DNA from: Chelatococcus sambhunathii | Lineage (GTDB): Bacteria; Pseudomonadota; Alphaproteobacteria; Rhizobiales; Beijerinckiaceae | Direction: 5' to 3' | DNA: 64,000 nucleotides | Assembly (NCBI RefSeq): GCF_001418005.1 | Contig: NZ_LIOL01000002.1 | Location: 490,990-554,989, forward strand | Shown: in pieces, positions 48,671-57,163 of the stretch | Numbering within the stretch: the stretch's first letter is position 1 | Layout: each line of letters begins with the position of its first letter | Made by a program: the position numbers and the translations under genes | The notes under the pieces: generated by a model | The model's input: only the letters and a program-made list of their open reading frames with translations | Told to the model about the DNA's origin: nothing | The model's database searches: none

Positions 48671-49645
48671 TCACGACGGAAACAGATCGTGAGGCATCCT
48701 GCCCGTCTTGATGAGCCAGAGAAAGCCCGTCAGCGTCACCATGGAGGCGACGGTGCCGACGAGGATGGCCGCCGAGGCGCGTTCCAGGCCGATGCGATAC
48801 TGCGTCGACAACACGAAGATATTGAGGGCCGGCGGCAGCGCCGCCATCAGCACCGCCGCGTAGACCCAGACGGGATCGAAATCGCCGAAGGCCGATAGAA
48901 CCACCCAGACCAGCAGCGGATGGATGATGAGCTTGACGAAGACATGGGCCGGCACCTCGAGCGGCAGGCGCCCCAGCGGCCGCAGCGCCACCGTCACCCC
49001 GAGGATGAAGAGCGCGCACGGCGCGGCCGCCCCGGCGAGCCAGGTCACCATCTTATCGGCAAAGTCGGGCAGCGTGAGCCTGAAATAGCTCGCCGCGACG
49101 CCGGCGGCGGTGGCGAGGTTGAACGGGTGCGTCACCACCCGCCAGACCACGGCCCGCGTCGTCTCGGCGAAGCTGCGCTTGTCGGCGCCGCCGATGGTCA
49201 TCAGGAACGGCACGAGCGTGAAGAGCAGGATGTTGTCGAAGACGAAGATCAGCGCCACCGGCGCGCTGGCCCCGCTGCCGAGGGCGGCGAGTACGAGCGG
49301 CGGCCCCATGTAGCCGATGTTGGAATAGGCGCCCGCGAGCCCGCGCAGGGTCGCCTGCGAGATGTCGCCGCGCGACGTCGCCATTCCCGCCGAGAACGAG
49401 ATCGCAAAGGCGCTGAAGGTGCACAGGGTCGTCGCCGCGATGAAGGGCCAGTTGGCGAGTTCCTCGATCGGCGTGTTGACGATGAGCCGGTAGAACAGCG
49501 GCGGCAGCGCGACGTAGATGAGGAAGAACTGCATCCACGCGAGCCCGCCCTCGGGAATATGCACCCGCTTGCCGCAGTAGAAGCCGAGCGCGATGAGCCC
49601 GAAGAAGGGCGCAACGAGGCTGATCAGCGCGGCAAGGTCCGTCAT
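48671..49645 (-). CDS. AEC-family transporter
   Basis: Ten-helix carrier of the auxin-efflux-carrier family, whose bacterial members include malate and malonate transporters. I start it at 49645 (MTDLAALISLVAPFFGLIAL), 324 aa; 88 upstream codons on this frame are Arg/Gly-rich and non-coding in appearance. Features: ALGFYCGKRVHIPEGGLAWM, the mid-protein AYSNIGYMGPPLVLAALG (conserved Asn-Gly kink motif), and PAHVFVKLIIHPLLVWVVL. Probably co-transcribed with the CoA-transferase/racemase. Substrate not determinable; an organic acid is the best guess. Confidence 0.9.
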   Translation of the reverse strand: MTDLAALISLVAPFFGLIALGFYCGKRVHIPEGGLAWMQFFLIYVALPPLFYRLIVNTPIEELANWPFIAATTLCTFSAFAISFSAGMATSRGDISQATLRGLAGAYSNIGYMGPPLVLAALGSGASAPVALIFVFDNILLFTLVPFLMTIGGADKRSFAETTRAVVWRVVTHPFNLATAAGVAASYFRLTLPDFADKMVTWLAGAAAPCALFILGVTVALRPLGRLPLEVPAHVFVKLIIHPLLVWVVLSAFGDFDPVWVYAAVLMAALPPALNIFVLSTQYRIGLERASAAILVGTVASMVTLTGFLWLIKTGRMPHDLFPS

Positions 49646-49892
49646 CGAGGGCTCCCGGCGGGCGGCGTGGCGCCCGCGGCTCAAGGCATAACGTGCGGGG
49701 CCGGCAGCACAACCGCCGCAAGCGCAGGGGCCCCATGCACGGAAAGCCCCGCGCAACAGCATGCCCGGCGTGTGGAGCGCCTGGTCAGCCGTCGTCCCTT
49801 CGCCCTCCGGCCAATGGACGACGCGGCGCAACTGGTGTCTATTGCACTGCAGCATGAATGCCGGGAACCGGCGATCCGAGGGTGGAGACGAC
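49646..49892. other. Divergent promoter region, AEC carrier / lyase
   Basis: No gene is supported. This stretch should contain promoters for the leftward AEC-CoA-transferase pair and the rightward lyase. I see no clear consensus boxes or palindromes. Confidence 0.4.
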
Positions 49893-50936
49893 ATGAAACT
49901 GCCGCGCAACTTCTATCGCCCGCTGGCGCTCGGCGCGCCGCAGCCCTTCCGGGAGCTGCCGACGCGGCTCGAGCGGATGATCCATTTCATCCCGCCGCAC
50001 ATCGAGAAGGTGCGCGCCAAGGTGGCCGATATCGTCGGCGAGGTGGACGTGCTGCTCGGCAATCTCGAGGATGCCATCCCCGCCGATGCCAAGGAGGCCG
50101 CACGCGCCGGCTTCATCGAAATGGCCGAGGGCTGCGATTTCGGGACGACGGGCCTGTGGGTGCGCATCAACGCCCTCAACAGCCCCTGGATGCTCGACGA
50201 CGTCATGGCCATCGTCGCGGCCGTGGGGCAGAAGCTCGACGTCGTGATGCTGCCGAAGGTGGAAGGCCCGTGGGACATCCACTACCTCGACCAGCTGCTC
50301 GCCCAGCTCGAGGCGCGGCACGGCATCGGCCGGCCCATCCTGATCCACGCGATCCTGGAGACGGCGGAAGGCGTCAAGAATGTCGACGACATCGCCGCTG
50401 CCTCCCCGCGCCTCCACGGCATGAGTCTCGGCCCGGCGGACCTTGCCGCCTCACGCGGCATGAAGACGACCCGCGTCGGCGGCGGCCATCCGGACTATCG
50501 GGTGCTTGCGGACCGCAGCGCGCAGGGCATCGAGCGGGCCAGCGCCCAGCAGGACCCCTGGCACTACACCATCGCCCGCATGGTCGATGCCTGCCAGGCC
50601 AACGGGCTCAAGGCCTTCTACGGCCCCTTCGGCGACTTTTCAGACGAGGCGGCCTGCGAGAGCCAGTTCCGCAACGCCTTCCTGCTCGGCTGCGCGGGGG
50701 CATGGTCGCTGCACCCGTCGCAGATCGCCATCGCCAAGCGGGTGTTCAGCCCCGATGCGAAAGAAGTCGCCTTCGCGCAGCGCATCCTCGAGGCGATGCC
50801 GGACGGCACCGGCGCCGTGATGATCGACGGCAAGATGCAGGACGACGCCACCTGGAAGCAGGCCAAGGTGATCGTCGATCTCGCGCGTGCGGTCGCCGAC
50901 AAGGACCCGGACCGGCGTGCGCTCTACAATTTGTGA
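49893..50936 (+). CDS. mcl: Malyl-CoA / citramalyl-CoA lyase, HpcH/HpaI (CitE-like) family
   Basis: Mg-dependent C-C lyase, 347 aa, start at 49893 ([20 protein letters not shown]) after a GGTGGAG ribosome site; in-frame upstream codons are not family-like. The TIM-barrel shows [20 protein letters not shown] (acidic metal ligand), [31 protein letters not shown] (catalytic Glu) and [20 protein letters not shown]. From memory, the length and these segments agree closely with the trifunctional L-malyl-CoA / beta-methylmalyl-CoA / S-citramalyl-CoA lyase of Chloroflexus rather than with Rhodobacter or Methylobacterium malyl-CoA lyases. It could serve the ethylmalonyl-CoA route or C5-dicarboxylate breakdown. 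Confidence 0.88.
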   Translation: MKLPRNFYRPLALGAPQPFRELPTRLERMIHFIPPHIEKVRAKVADIVGEVDVLLGNLEDAIPADAKEAARAGFIEMAEGCDFGTTGLWVRINALNSPWMLDDVMAIVAAVGQKLDVVMLPKVEGPWDIHYLDQLLAQLEARHGIGRPILIHAILETAEGVKNVDDIAAASPRLHGMSLGPADLAASRGMKTTRVGGGHPDYRVLADRSAQGIERASAQQDPWHYTIARMVDACQANGLKAFYGPFGDFSDEAACESQFRNAFLLGCAGAWSLHPSQIAIAKRVFSPDAKEVAFAQRILEAMPDGTGAVMIDGKMQDDATWKQAKVIVDLARAVADKDPDRRALYNL

Positions 50937-51031
50937 AAAACCGCAATGCTGCCGAAAGTTAGCTATTGTTGCACCGCGTTGACGGCGCCTGCCCCCCTCT
51001 ATATGTCCTAGCAGACGGGACAGAAAGCACC

Positions 51032-51361
51032 ATGAAGACGCGTTCAGCAAAGTTCGGCATCGGCCAGGTCGTGCGGCACCGGATCTATCCCTTCCGAGGC
51101 GTGGTCTTCGATGTCGACCCGACCTTCGACAATACCGAGGAATGGTGGCTCGCCATTCCCGAGGGGCAGCGTCCGGCCAAGGACCAGCCCTTCTATCACC
51201 TGTTCGCCGAGAACGACGAGACGGAATACATCGCCTACGTTTCGGAGCAGAACCTGGAGCCCGACCACTCGCAGGAGCCGATACGCCATCCGCAGGTCGA
51301 TGAGATCTTCGAGCGCACGGCCGAAGGCAATTACCGGGTGCGGCACGGTTTCGACAATTAG
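51032..51361 (+). CDS. hspQ: Heat shock protein HspQ (hemimethylated-DNA-binding family)
   Basis: Small cytoplasmic protein, 109 aa, of the YccV/HspQ family; in enterics it modulates Lon substrate choice and binds hemimethylated oriC. Start at 51032 (MKTRSAKFGIGQVVRHRIYP). Family motifs: VRHRIYPFRGVVFDVDPTFD, PFYHLFAENDETEYIAYVSE and the C-terminal YRVRHGFDN. It is a single gene followed by a strong terminator. Possible functional link with Lon encoded at 23857 is from family knowledge only. Confidence 0.94.
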   Translation: MKTRSAKFGIGQVVRHRIYPFRGVVFDVDPTFDNTEEWWLAIPEGQRPAKDQPFYHLFAENDETEYIAYVSEQNLEPDHSQEPIRHPQVDEIFERTAEGNYRVRHGFDN

Positions 51362-51406
51362 GCCGACGCGTTTCCGCCCTCAAAGTCCAGACATAGGCCA
51401 AATGAA

Positions 51407-51430
51407 AAGGCGCCGGGAGACCGGCGCCTT
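51407..51430. terminator. Bidirectional terminator between hspQ and ialB-like gene
   Basis: Ten-bp perfect stem AAGGCGCCGG/CCGGCGCCTT (51407-51416 with 51421-51430), GAGA tetraloop. TTTGTCTTG follows on the plus strand and TTTTCATTT on the minus strand, so it can end both convergent genes. Confidence 0.85.
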
Positions 51431-51455
51431 TGTCTTGTGCGATCCGAGCGAGGCC

Positions 51456-52190
51456 TTACTGAGCCGGCTTCTGCCCGTTGGCCGGGGCGGCGCCGCTGGC
51501 GCCGGCCGCACCCTGCTGCTGCTCGAGACGCTTGCGCAGTTCCTCGGAGCGCTTCTGGAGCTCTTCCTGCAGCTTGCGCTGCTGCTCTTCGAGCACCTTC
51601 GGGTCGATCGGCGCGCCGTCATAGGCCTTGGTGAAGCCCGCGAGCGGAATGGCGAAGGTCACCTCGTTCGCCATCTGATTCTGCACGCTGACGTTGAGCG
51701 TGTTGCCCTTCTTCATCTGGCCGATGAAGTCGTCCTTCACCTGCGCTTCGGCGAAGCAGCCGTTGGGGAAGCAGATGGCGTACTGGCCGGGGGTCGCCTG
51801 GTTCTGGTCGACAGTAAAGCGCACACCCGGGCGCAAAAGCAGGCCGAGCGGCATCAGGAAGCGCACGATGCGCGTCGGGTCGCCCTTGACCTCATAAACC
51901 GCCACGGCCAGGACCGGCTGGCCCTGGTCGGACACGAAGTCGCGTGTCGTGTAGCAGACTTCCTTGTTGGCTGCTTGGTCCCGGCCGCAGACCTTCGTCC
52001 AGTCGGTCTGGGACGGCTCTGGCTTGACCTGCACGATCGTCGGCCCCTGCTGCTGTTGCTGGGGCTGCTGCGGCGCCGGCTGTTGCTGTGCATGGGCAAG
52101 ACCCGGCAGAAGGCCAGTCGCTGCGGCTGCGACGACCGCAACCATCGCGAGCGGCGTGCGCTTCGCCGCGGTGTTCGTCATGAGGCCCAT
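51456..52190 (-). CDS. Invasion-associated locus B (IalB) family exported protein
   Basis: Predicted periplasmic or surface protein of 244 aa, widespread in Rhizobiales. I start it at 52190, about 7 bases after an AGAGGA ribosome site; a second ATG three codons in lacks suitable spacing. Signal peptide about residues 1-34 (cut after GLAHA). A Gln/Pro-rich stretch follows (about 35-50). The IalB core about 60-185 contains DWTKVCGRDQAANKEVCYTT and QYAICFPNGCFAEAQV, two cysteine pairs that could be disulphide-bonded. The C-terminus (about 195-230) is a Gln/Glu/Lys-rich coiled coil (EEQQRKLQEELQKRSEEL). Function in free-living species is unknown; the invasion name comes from Bartonella. Confidence 0.9.
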   Translation of the reverse strand: MGLMTNTAAKRTPLAMVAVVAAAATGLLPGLAHAQQQPAPQQPQQQQQGPTIVQVKPEPSQTDWTKVCGRDQAANKEVCYTTRDFVSDQGQPVLAVAVYEVKGDPTRIVRFLMPLGLLLRPGVRFTVDQNQATPGQYAICFPNGCFAEAQVKDDFIGQMKKGNTLNVSVQNQMANEVTFAIPLAGFTKAYDGAPIDPKVLEEQQRKLQEELQKRSEELRKRLEQQQGAAGASGAAPANGQKPAQ

Positions 52191-52500
52191 TAGAATTCCT
52201 CTTTCACGGTTCGACGGGCGCGGCGCCCGTTGGACTGGCTCGGTGGCGGAACGATCTCCGCTGCGGCCGGCGAAACGACCATCACGCGAGGAGACGCTGC
52301 ATTCCGCGCCGAATGAGGCGATTGAATGACACGACTCGCGCACTCCTTTATCGTGTTCCGCCGCCGGGCGCCAGCAGGCTGGAAGGCGCTCTACGGACCT
52401 GAACGCGAGACAGGACACCGGCCGGTGACCTTTCGTTGGCAACAACCGGCCAAGATGCGCATGATGGAGCGCGCGATTCGTAGAAGGGAAACAAGGCTGG
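52191..52500. other. Divergent intergenic region
   Basis: About 310 bases between the IalB-family gene and the synthetase-like gene. No gene is supported; short open frames lack ribosome sites and domains. A CCGGCCGG/CCGGCC near-palindrome (about 52420-52453) and a GATAAA box on the minus strand near 52350 are the only structured features I see. Confidence 0.4.
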
Positions 52501-53796
52501 GTGACGGCAACACGCAGTGAAGCGCAGGAGCGAGTGGCTGCCCTCGATGACGAGATCTGGGCGCGCCTCAGCCTGACCCGTCTCCTCACCGGCTCGGCCC
52601 GCCGCTCGCCGGAGCGGCCGGCGTTCGCCTCCCTGCCCTCGGCGGAGCCGGTCGCGAGCCTGCTCGGCGCGGAGATGCGCCTCGCGCAAGCTGACACGAT
52701 GTCGGCACGGCTCGCCACCGTTCTCGGCAACGTGCGGCTCGATCCAAAGGCCGCCGTCGGCATTCTGATGCCGTCCGGGCCGGAGGCATGTATCGCCATT
52801 CTCGCCACGATGCGCGCGGGTTTCTGCCCCACGCTGCTGCCGCTCGGCTGGGATGCGCCGCCCCTCGCCCAGGCCTGCGAGGCCGCCGGCGTCCAGGCGC
52901 TGCTCACCATCGGCAGGCTCGCCGGCATGCGGCCGGCTGACATGGCGCGGCACATTGCGGCGCGCTATTTCGGCCTGCGCTTCATCGCAGCCTTCGGCGA
53001 CAAGGTGCCGGATGGCGTCGTCGCCCTCGACACGGTGCTGGCGGAGACGGAGGACCCGGTGCCTGCCCCGGCTGCGGCTTCACCCGGCGTCATCACCTTC
53101 AACCGTCCCGATCGGCCAACGCCCCTGTTGCGTAGCGAGGCCTCGCTGATCGCGAGCGCCTTGCCTTTCGTCCTCGCGGCGAAGCTGGGTGCGGGCCAGC
53201 AGATCATCTCACTGCTGGCGCCGGACGATCTCGCCGGCCTCAGCTGCGGCCTCGCCGCTGCGCTCATCAGCGGCGCGCCGCTGATCATGCAGGCGCTGTT
53301 CGACAGCCGCCCGCTCGCGGACCGGCTGGTCGCCGATCCGCAGGCGCTCCTCGTCGCGCCTGCTTGGCTCGAGCAGCCCTTGGCCGCAAGCGGCCTCTTG
53401 CGCGACCGGCGCCGGCGGGTCGCCTTCGTCCATCAGGTGCCGTTCCGTGCCGAGCCGTCCGATGCCGCCGGCGAAGCCCACATCGTCGATGTCCTCGACA
53501 TCGGCGAGTTCGCACTTCTGTGCGCCGTGCGCGGCGGCAATGGCCAGCCGACCCTCATGCTCGGCCCGCAGCCGGCCCCCATGATGAACGGCCAGCCGCT
53601 GCTCGATACCCGACGCGGCATCGGCGGCCACCTCGAGGTGCGCGGCGGCGCGACCGAAATTGCGCCCGTCGGGCGGTTCGAGTGGCCGGGCGGTGCGCCC
53701 CTCGCCGACGGCTGGCGGCGCCTGCCCTACCGGGTCGACAGCCTCGACGCGCGCATTCTCGCCATCTCCGAAGCAGCGGAGCCGCCGGCCGCCTGA
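52501..53796 (+). CDS. Degenerate adenylate-forming (acyl-CoA-synthetase-like) protein
   Basis: 431-aa protein starting with GTG at 52501 after an AAGG; initiation is not certain. Residues about 25-160 resemble the N-terminal domain of AMP-binding (ANL) enzymes: RPAFASLP, a LATVLGNVRLDPKAAVGILM and GPEACIAILATMRAGFCPTL segment, the usual GDxVAIxLPNxPExxxAxLAxxRAGA pattern. The ATP-binding signature TSGTTGxPKG is absent; at that position the protein reads VITFNRPDRPTPLLRSEASL. The later YGxTE, the hinge and the C-terminal lysine motif are not found either, and the protein is about 100 residues short. It is therefore probably not a synthetase. A 26-base gap separates it from the DsbA-like gene. 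Confidence 0.65.
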   Translation: MTATRSEAQERVAALDDEIWARLSLTRLLTGSARRSPERPAFASLPSAEPVASLLGAEMRLAQADTMSARLATVLGNVRLDPKAAVGILMPSGPEACIAILATMRAGFCPTLLPLGWDAPPLAQACEAAGVQALLTIGRLAGMRPADMARHIAARYFGLRFIAAFGDKVPDGVVALDTVLAETEDPVPAPAAASPGVITFNRPDRPTPLLRSEASLIASALPFVLAAKLGAGQQIISLLAPDDLAGLSCGLAAALISGAPLIMQALFDSRPLADRLVADPQALLVAPAWLEQPLAASGLLRDRRRRVAFVHQVPFRAEPSDAAGEAHIVDVLDIGEFALLCAVRGGNGQPTLMLGPQPAPMMNGQPLLDTRRGIGGHLEVRGGATEIAPVGRFEWPGGAPLADGWRRLPYRVDSLDARILAISEAAEPPAA

Positions 53797-53822
53797 GCGG
53801 CCATCGCCGGAAAGGACAAGCC

Positions 53823-54470
53823 ATGGCCGCGCCCTCCGCCAGCCTCGTCATCGACGTCGTCTCCGACGTGGTCTGCCCATGGTGCTTTATCGGCAAGCGG
53901 CGGCTCGCGGCGGCGCTGGCGCAGCGCCCGGATATCGCCGTGACCGTCAACTGGCGCCCGTTCCAGCTCGACCCGACAATCCCCTCAGGCGGCATCGACC
54001 GGAAGGATTATCTCAGGCGGAAGTTCGGCGACGACGAACGCATCGCCGCCCTGCATGACAACGTTCGCGCCGCCGCCGCGGACACGGACATCACCTTCCG
54101 TTTCGAGGCGATCGCGCGTTCGCCCAACACGCTCGACGCGCACCGACTGATCCGCTGGGCCCAGCCGCTCGGCCACCAGGACGCGGTCGTCGAACGCCTG
54201 TTCTCGGACTATTTCCTCGCCGGCCGCGACATCGGCGACCACGCCGTCCTCACGGAGGCCGCGGCGAGCGGCGGCCTCGATCCGGCGGAAGTCACCGCAA
54301 GGCTCGCGACGGAGGAGGACAAGGACGCGGTGCGGGAGGAGATCGCGACCGCCGCGCGGCTCGGCATCTCCGGCGTGCCGTTCTTCATCTTCGACGGGCG
54401 CTACGGGGTCTCCGGCGCCCAGGCTCCGGAAACGCTCGTCGAGGTCATCGACAAAACCCTCGCGGGCTGA
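53823..54470 (+). CDS. DsbA-family oxidoreductase, FrnE type
   Basis: Thioredoxin-fold protein of 215 aa without a signal peptide, so cytoplasmic. N-terminal IDVVSDVVCPWCFIGKRRL contains the CPWC redox motif characteristic of FrnE/polyketide-biosynthesis-type dithiol isomerases. An inserted helical domain and the cis-proline segment GISGVPFFIFDGRYGVSGAQ follow. It ends 6 bases before the FGGY kinase ATG, so the two are probably co-translated. Role unknown; such proteins are linked to oxidative stress. Confidence 0.92.
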   Translation: MAAPSASLVIDVVSDVVCPWCFIGKRRLAAALAQRPDIAVTVNWRPFQLDPTIPSGGIDRKDYLRRKFGDDERIAALHDNVRAAAADTDITFRFEAIARSPNTLDAHRLIRWAQPLGHQDAVVERLFSDYFLAGRDIGDHAVLTEAAASGGLDPAEVTARLATEEDKDAVREEIATAARLGISGVPFFIFDGRYGVSGAQAPETLVEVIDKTLAG

Positions 54471-54476
54471 GCCGCG

Positions 54477-55967
54477 ATGCCCCTCGTCCTCGCCTGCGAC
54501 ATCGGCGGCTCGCATTTCCGTCTCGCCCTCGTCGACGAAGCCGGCGCCATCCGGCAGGACGTCACCCTCGCCTCGCCGGGCGAGCACGAGGACGGCGGTG
54601 GCATTGCGCCTGAGGCCTGGTGGGACCTTTTCGCCGCGGCGGCCGAGCAGCTTGCGCGCAAGGCGCCGGAAGCCTTCGCCGGCGCGGCGGCCGTCGCCGT
54701 GTGCGGCATCACGCGCACGCAGGTCTTCCTCGATGCGGCCGGGGCGCCCGTCCACGCCGCCATCACGTGGCGGGATGCGCGCGCGGCCGAGCTCGCGGAG
54801 GAGCTGCGCGCGCGCCTCGATGCCAGCCATCCCGAGACGACGCACGTCAACGCCTTCCACCCGCTCGCCCGACTCGCCTGGCTGCAGCGTTATGCGCCGT
54901 CGGCCTACCGCCGCCTGGCGCACGTCGTCGACCCAAAGGATTTCATCAATGCCCGCCTGACCGGCATCGTGGCGAGCGATGCCATTTCCGCCGCGCGCCT
55001 CACTGCCTGTGCCGCAAATGCGGGCACGGCGAGCCTGTTCGCGGGCGCCGGCATCAGCGATGCGGTCCTGCCGCCGCTCCTGCCGCCGGGTGCGACGGTC
55101 GGCACGATCCGCGAGGATGCCAGCGGGGCGCTCGCCCGGCTCGCGGGACGGCCTGTCGTCTGCGGCTCGCACGATACGTGGGCGGCGGTCGTCGGCCTCG
55201 GCGCCATGCGGCCGGGCTTCGCCTACAACATCTCCGGCACCACCGAGGTGCTCGGCCTGATGAGCCCGGCGGACCGGACGGCCGAGGGGCTCCTGACGAT
55301 CGACTGGGGCGACGGCCTCAACCAGATCGGCGGCCCCGGCCAGAATGGTGCCGACACGGCACGCTGGCTGGCGGAGCTGCTGGCCGGCTGGCGCGGCGAG
55401 GACGCCGATGTGCCCGCGGTGTTCGAGACGCTGCTTGCCCGGCCGCGGGATCGGGCGCCGGTGCTTTTCCTGCCCTTCCTGCAGGGCGAGCGAACGCCCT
55501 ACTGGAACCCGGCCATGCGCGGCGCCTTCCTCGGCCTCAACCGCCGCCACGGGGCGGGCGACCTCGCCTGGGCGCTGATCGAGGGCATCGCCTTGCTCAA
55601 CCGCGAGGTCCTGGCCCGTGCGGAGGCGGCGGCCGGCATCACCTGCAGCGAGATCCGCTTCGGCGGCGGCGCAGCGGCCAACCGGCTGTGGGCGCAGGTG
55701 AAGGCGGACGTCTGCAACCGGCCCGTGGTCGTCGGCGCGGCAGGCGAGCCCGGCCTCGTCGGCGCCGCCGCCCTCGCCCAGGTCGCCGCGGGCACCTATC
55801 CCGATCTTGCCGCGGCGCAGGTGGGCATGGCCCGGCCCGCCCGTCGCCACGTGCCGCGCGGCGACCGGCGCCCGTTCTATGACGCGCTCCATGCGCAGTT
55901 CCGGCGCGCCGTGCCGATGCTGGCGCCGCTGACGGCGGACCTCGCGCATCTCGAAACGCCGACGTAA
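54477..55967 (+). CDS. FGGY-family carbohydrate kinase
   Basis: Cytoplasmic sugar/polyol kinase, 496 aa. N-terminal phosphate-1 motif LACDIGGSHFRLALVDEAGA; later ITWRDARAAELAEEL, HVVDPKDFINARLTG, GSHDTWAAVVG, YNISGTTEVLGL, and the C-terminal adenosine motif IRFGGGAAANRLWAQVKADV. The family includes xylulo-, ribulo-, glycero- and erythritol kinases; the substrate cannot be chosen. Six bases after the DsbA-like gene and about 200 bases before an ABC sugar importer, so it probably phosphorylates the imported sugar. Confidence 0.92.
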   Translation: MPLVLACDIGGSHFRLALVDEAGAIRQDVTLASPGEHEDGGGIAPEAWWDLFAAAAEQLARKAPEAFAGAAAVAVCGITRTQVFLDAAGAPVHAAITWRDARAAELAEELRARLDASHPETTHVNAFHPLARLAWLQRYAPSAYRRLAHVVDPKDFINARLTGIVASDAISAARLTACAANAGTASLFAGAGISDAVLPPLLPPGATVGTIREDASGALARLAGRPVVCGSHDTWAAVVGLGAMRPGFAYNISGTTEVLGLMSPADRTAEGLLTIDWGDGLNQIGGPGQNGADTARWLAELLAGWRGEDADVPAVFETLLARPRDRAPVLFLPFLQGERTPYWNPAMRGAFLGLNRRHGAGDLAWALIEGIALLNREVLARAEAAAGITCSEIRFGGGAAANRLWAQVKADVCNRPVVVGAAGEPGLVGAAALAQVAAGTYPDLAAAQVGMARPARRHVPRGDRRPFYDALHAQFRRAVPMLAPLTADLAHLETPT

Positions 55968-55978
55968 CGCCGGCTGGC

Positions 55979-56010
55979 CACACAATTCATGCGCGCGGCG
56001 CACACAATTC
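55979..56010. repeat. Direct repeat CACACAATTC, 22-base phase
   Basis: Two exact 10-base copies (55979-55988 and 56001-56010), spaced 22 bases start to start, about two helical turns. They lie in the 198-base gap before the sugar permease. A GntR gene ends the locus, so an operator is plausible. Confidence 0.4.
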
Positions 56011-56165
56011 GTGCCCTTTCTGCTTGCGGGGCATCCCCAGTCTGCTAACGATGCCCGCTCCGCCAGCCTCAGCGCCCGCCGAGCCGCCGTCCGCCGAATG
56101 TCTCCCGCCTTCGCGCCCCTTCCCCGCCGCCGCCTTGCCGGCATCGCCCGCGCGATCGACCGCTG

Positions 56166-57107
56166 ATGCGCTCCTTCCTCGAAACCTACGGCACCGCCGT
56201 CGCCGGCCTCGCCCTCACGCTGTTCTTCGTCGCCTTCGCGCCGAATTTCGCGGCGCCGACCAACCTCCTCAACGTGCTCAAGGAGACGAGCTTCCTCGCC
56301 ATCCTCGCCATCGGCTTCACGCTGGCGCTGATCACGTCGGAGCTCGACCTGTCGGTGGCGGAGGTGGCGAGCCTTGCCGCGGTGGTGACGGGGGCGCTGA
56401 TCCAGGCGGGCCAGTCTTCGCTCCTCGCCGTCGCGGCCGGCCTTCTCGTCGCCTTCGGCGCCGGCCTCTTCAACGGCATCGCCGTCACGCGGCTCAAGGT
56501 GCCGTCACTCATCGCCACGCTCGGCACCGCGGCAATCGCCAAGGGCTTCGCCTTCATGATCACGCAGGGCGTCGCCTTCGTCGGGCGCTGGCCGGCGGAG
56601 TTCACGGGCATCGCGCGCGGCAGCATGCTCGGCCTCCCCAACCTCGTGATCTGGCTCGCCCTCGTCGCCGGCGGGGCGCTGTTCCTCGTCAAATGCACGC
56701 GCACCGGCGTGCACATGACGGCGACGGGCGAGGCGGACGAGGCGGCCCGGCTCGCCGGCATCGCGACCGGGCGCATGAAGCGCCTCGGCCTCGCCCTCTC
56801 GGGCCTTCTCGCCGGCGTCACCGCGGTGCTCCTCACGGCGAGCCTGTCCTCGGCCGCGCCGAACATGGCGGGCGACTATTTCCTCTATGCCATCGCTGCG
56901 GTGCTCCTCGGCATGACCATGTTCGAGCCGGGCCGGGCCAACGTGCCGGGCACGCTCGTGGCCGCGCTCACCCTCAAGGTGCTGGGCAACGGGCTCGTCC
57001 TGATGGGCGCCGCCTATTACGTGCAGGACATCGTGCTCGGGCTCATCATCATCGTTTCCGTTGCACTGTCTGCCACGGCGCTGAAGAAAGCTGCGTTTAA
57101 GCTGTAG
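56166..57107 (+). CDS. Sugar ABC transporter permease, RbsC-like
   Basis: Inner-membrane permease of the BPD_transp_2 family, 313 aa. Signatures: TLALITSELDLSVAEVASLA (the ITxGxxDLSVG-like motif) and the ATPase-contact region ATGEADEAARLAGIATGRMK. Eight to ten hydrophobic segments. First gene of permease, binding protein and ATPase in that order, with 56 bases to the next gene. Confidence 0.92.
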   Translation: MRSFLETYGTAVAGLALTLFFVAFAPNFAAPTNLLNVLKETSFLAILAIGFTLALITSELDLSVAEVASLAAVVTGALIQAGQSSLLAVAAGLLVAFGAGLFNGIAVTRLKVPSLIATLGTAAIAKGFAFMITQGVAFVGRWPAEFTGIARGSMLGLPNLVIWLALVAGGALFLVKCTRTGVHMTATGEADEAARLAGIATGRMKRLGLALSGLLAGVTAVLLTASLSSAAPNMAGDYFLYAIAAVLLGMTMFEPGRANVPGTLVAALTLKVLGNGLVLMGAAYYVQDIVLGLIIIVSVALSATALKKAAFKL

Positions 57108-57163
57108 GGAGTTTGCGCCAAGATCAACTGATCGAGGATCGATCGGGGCTGGGGAGAGGAAAC

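Noticed and set aside
49646-49909. Longer N-terminus of the AEC carrier
   Set aside because: The 88 upstream codons are hydrophilic and cross the start of the divergent lyase; the hydrophobic start at 49645 is the family's.
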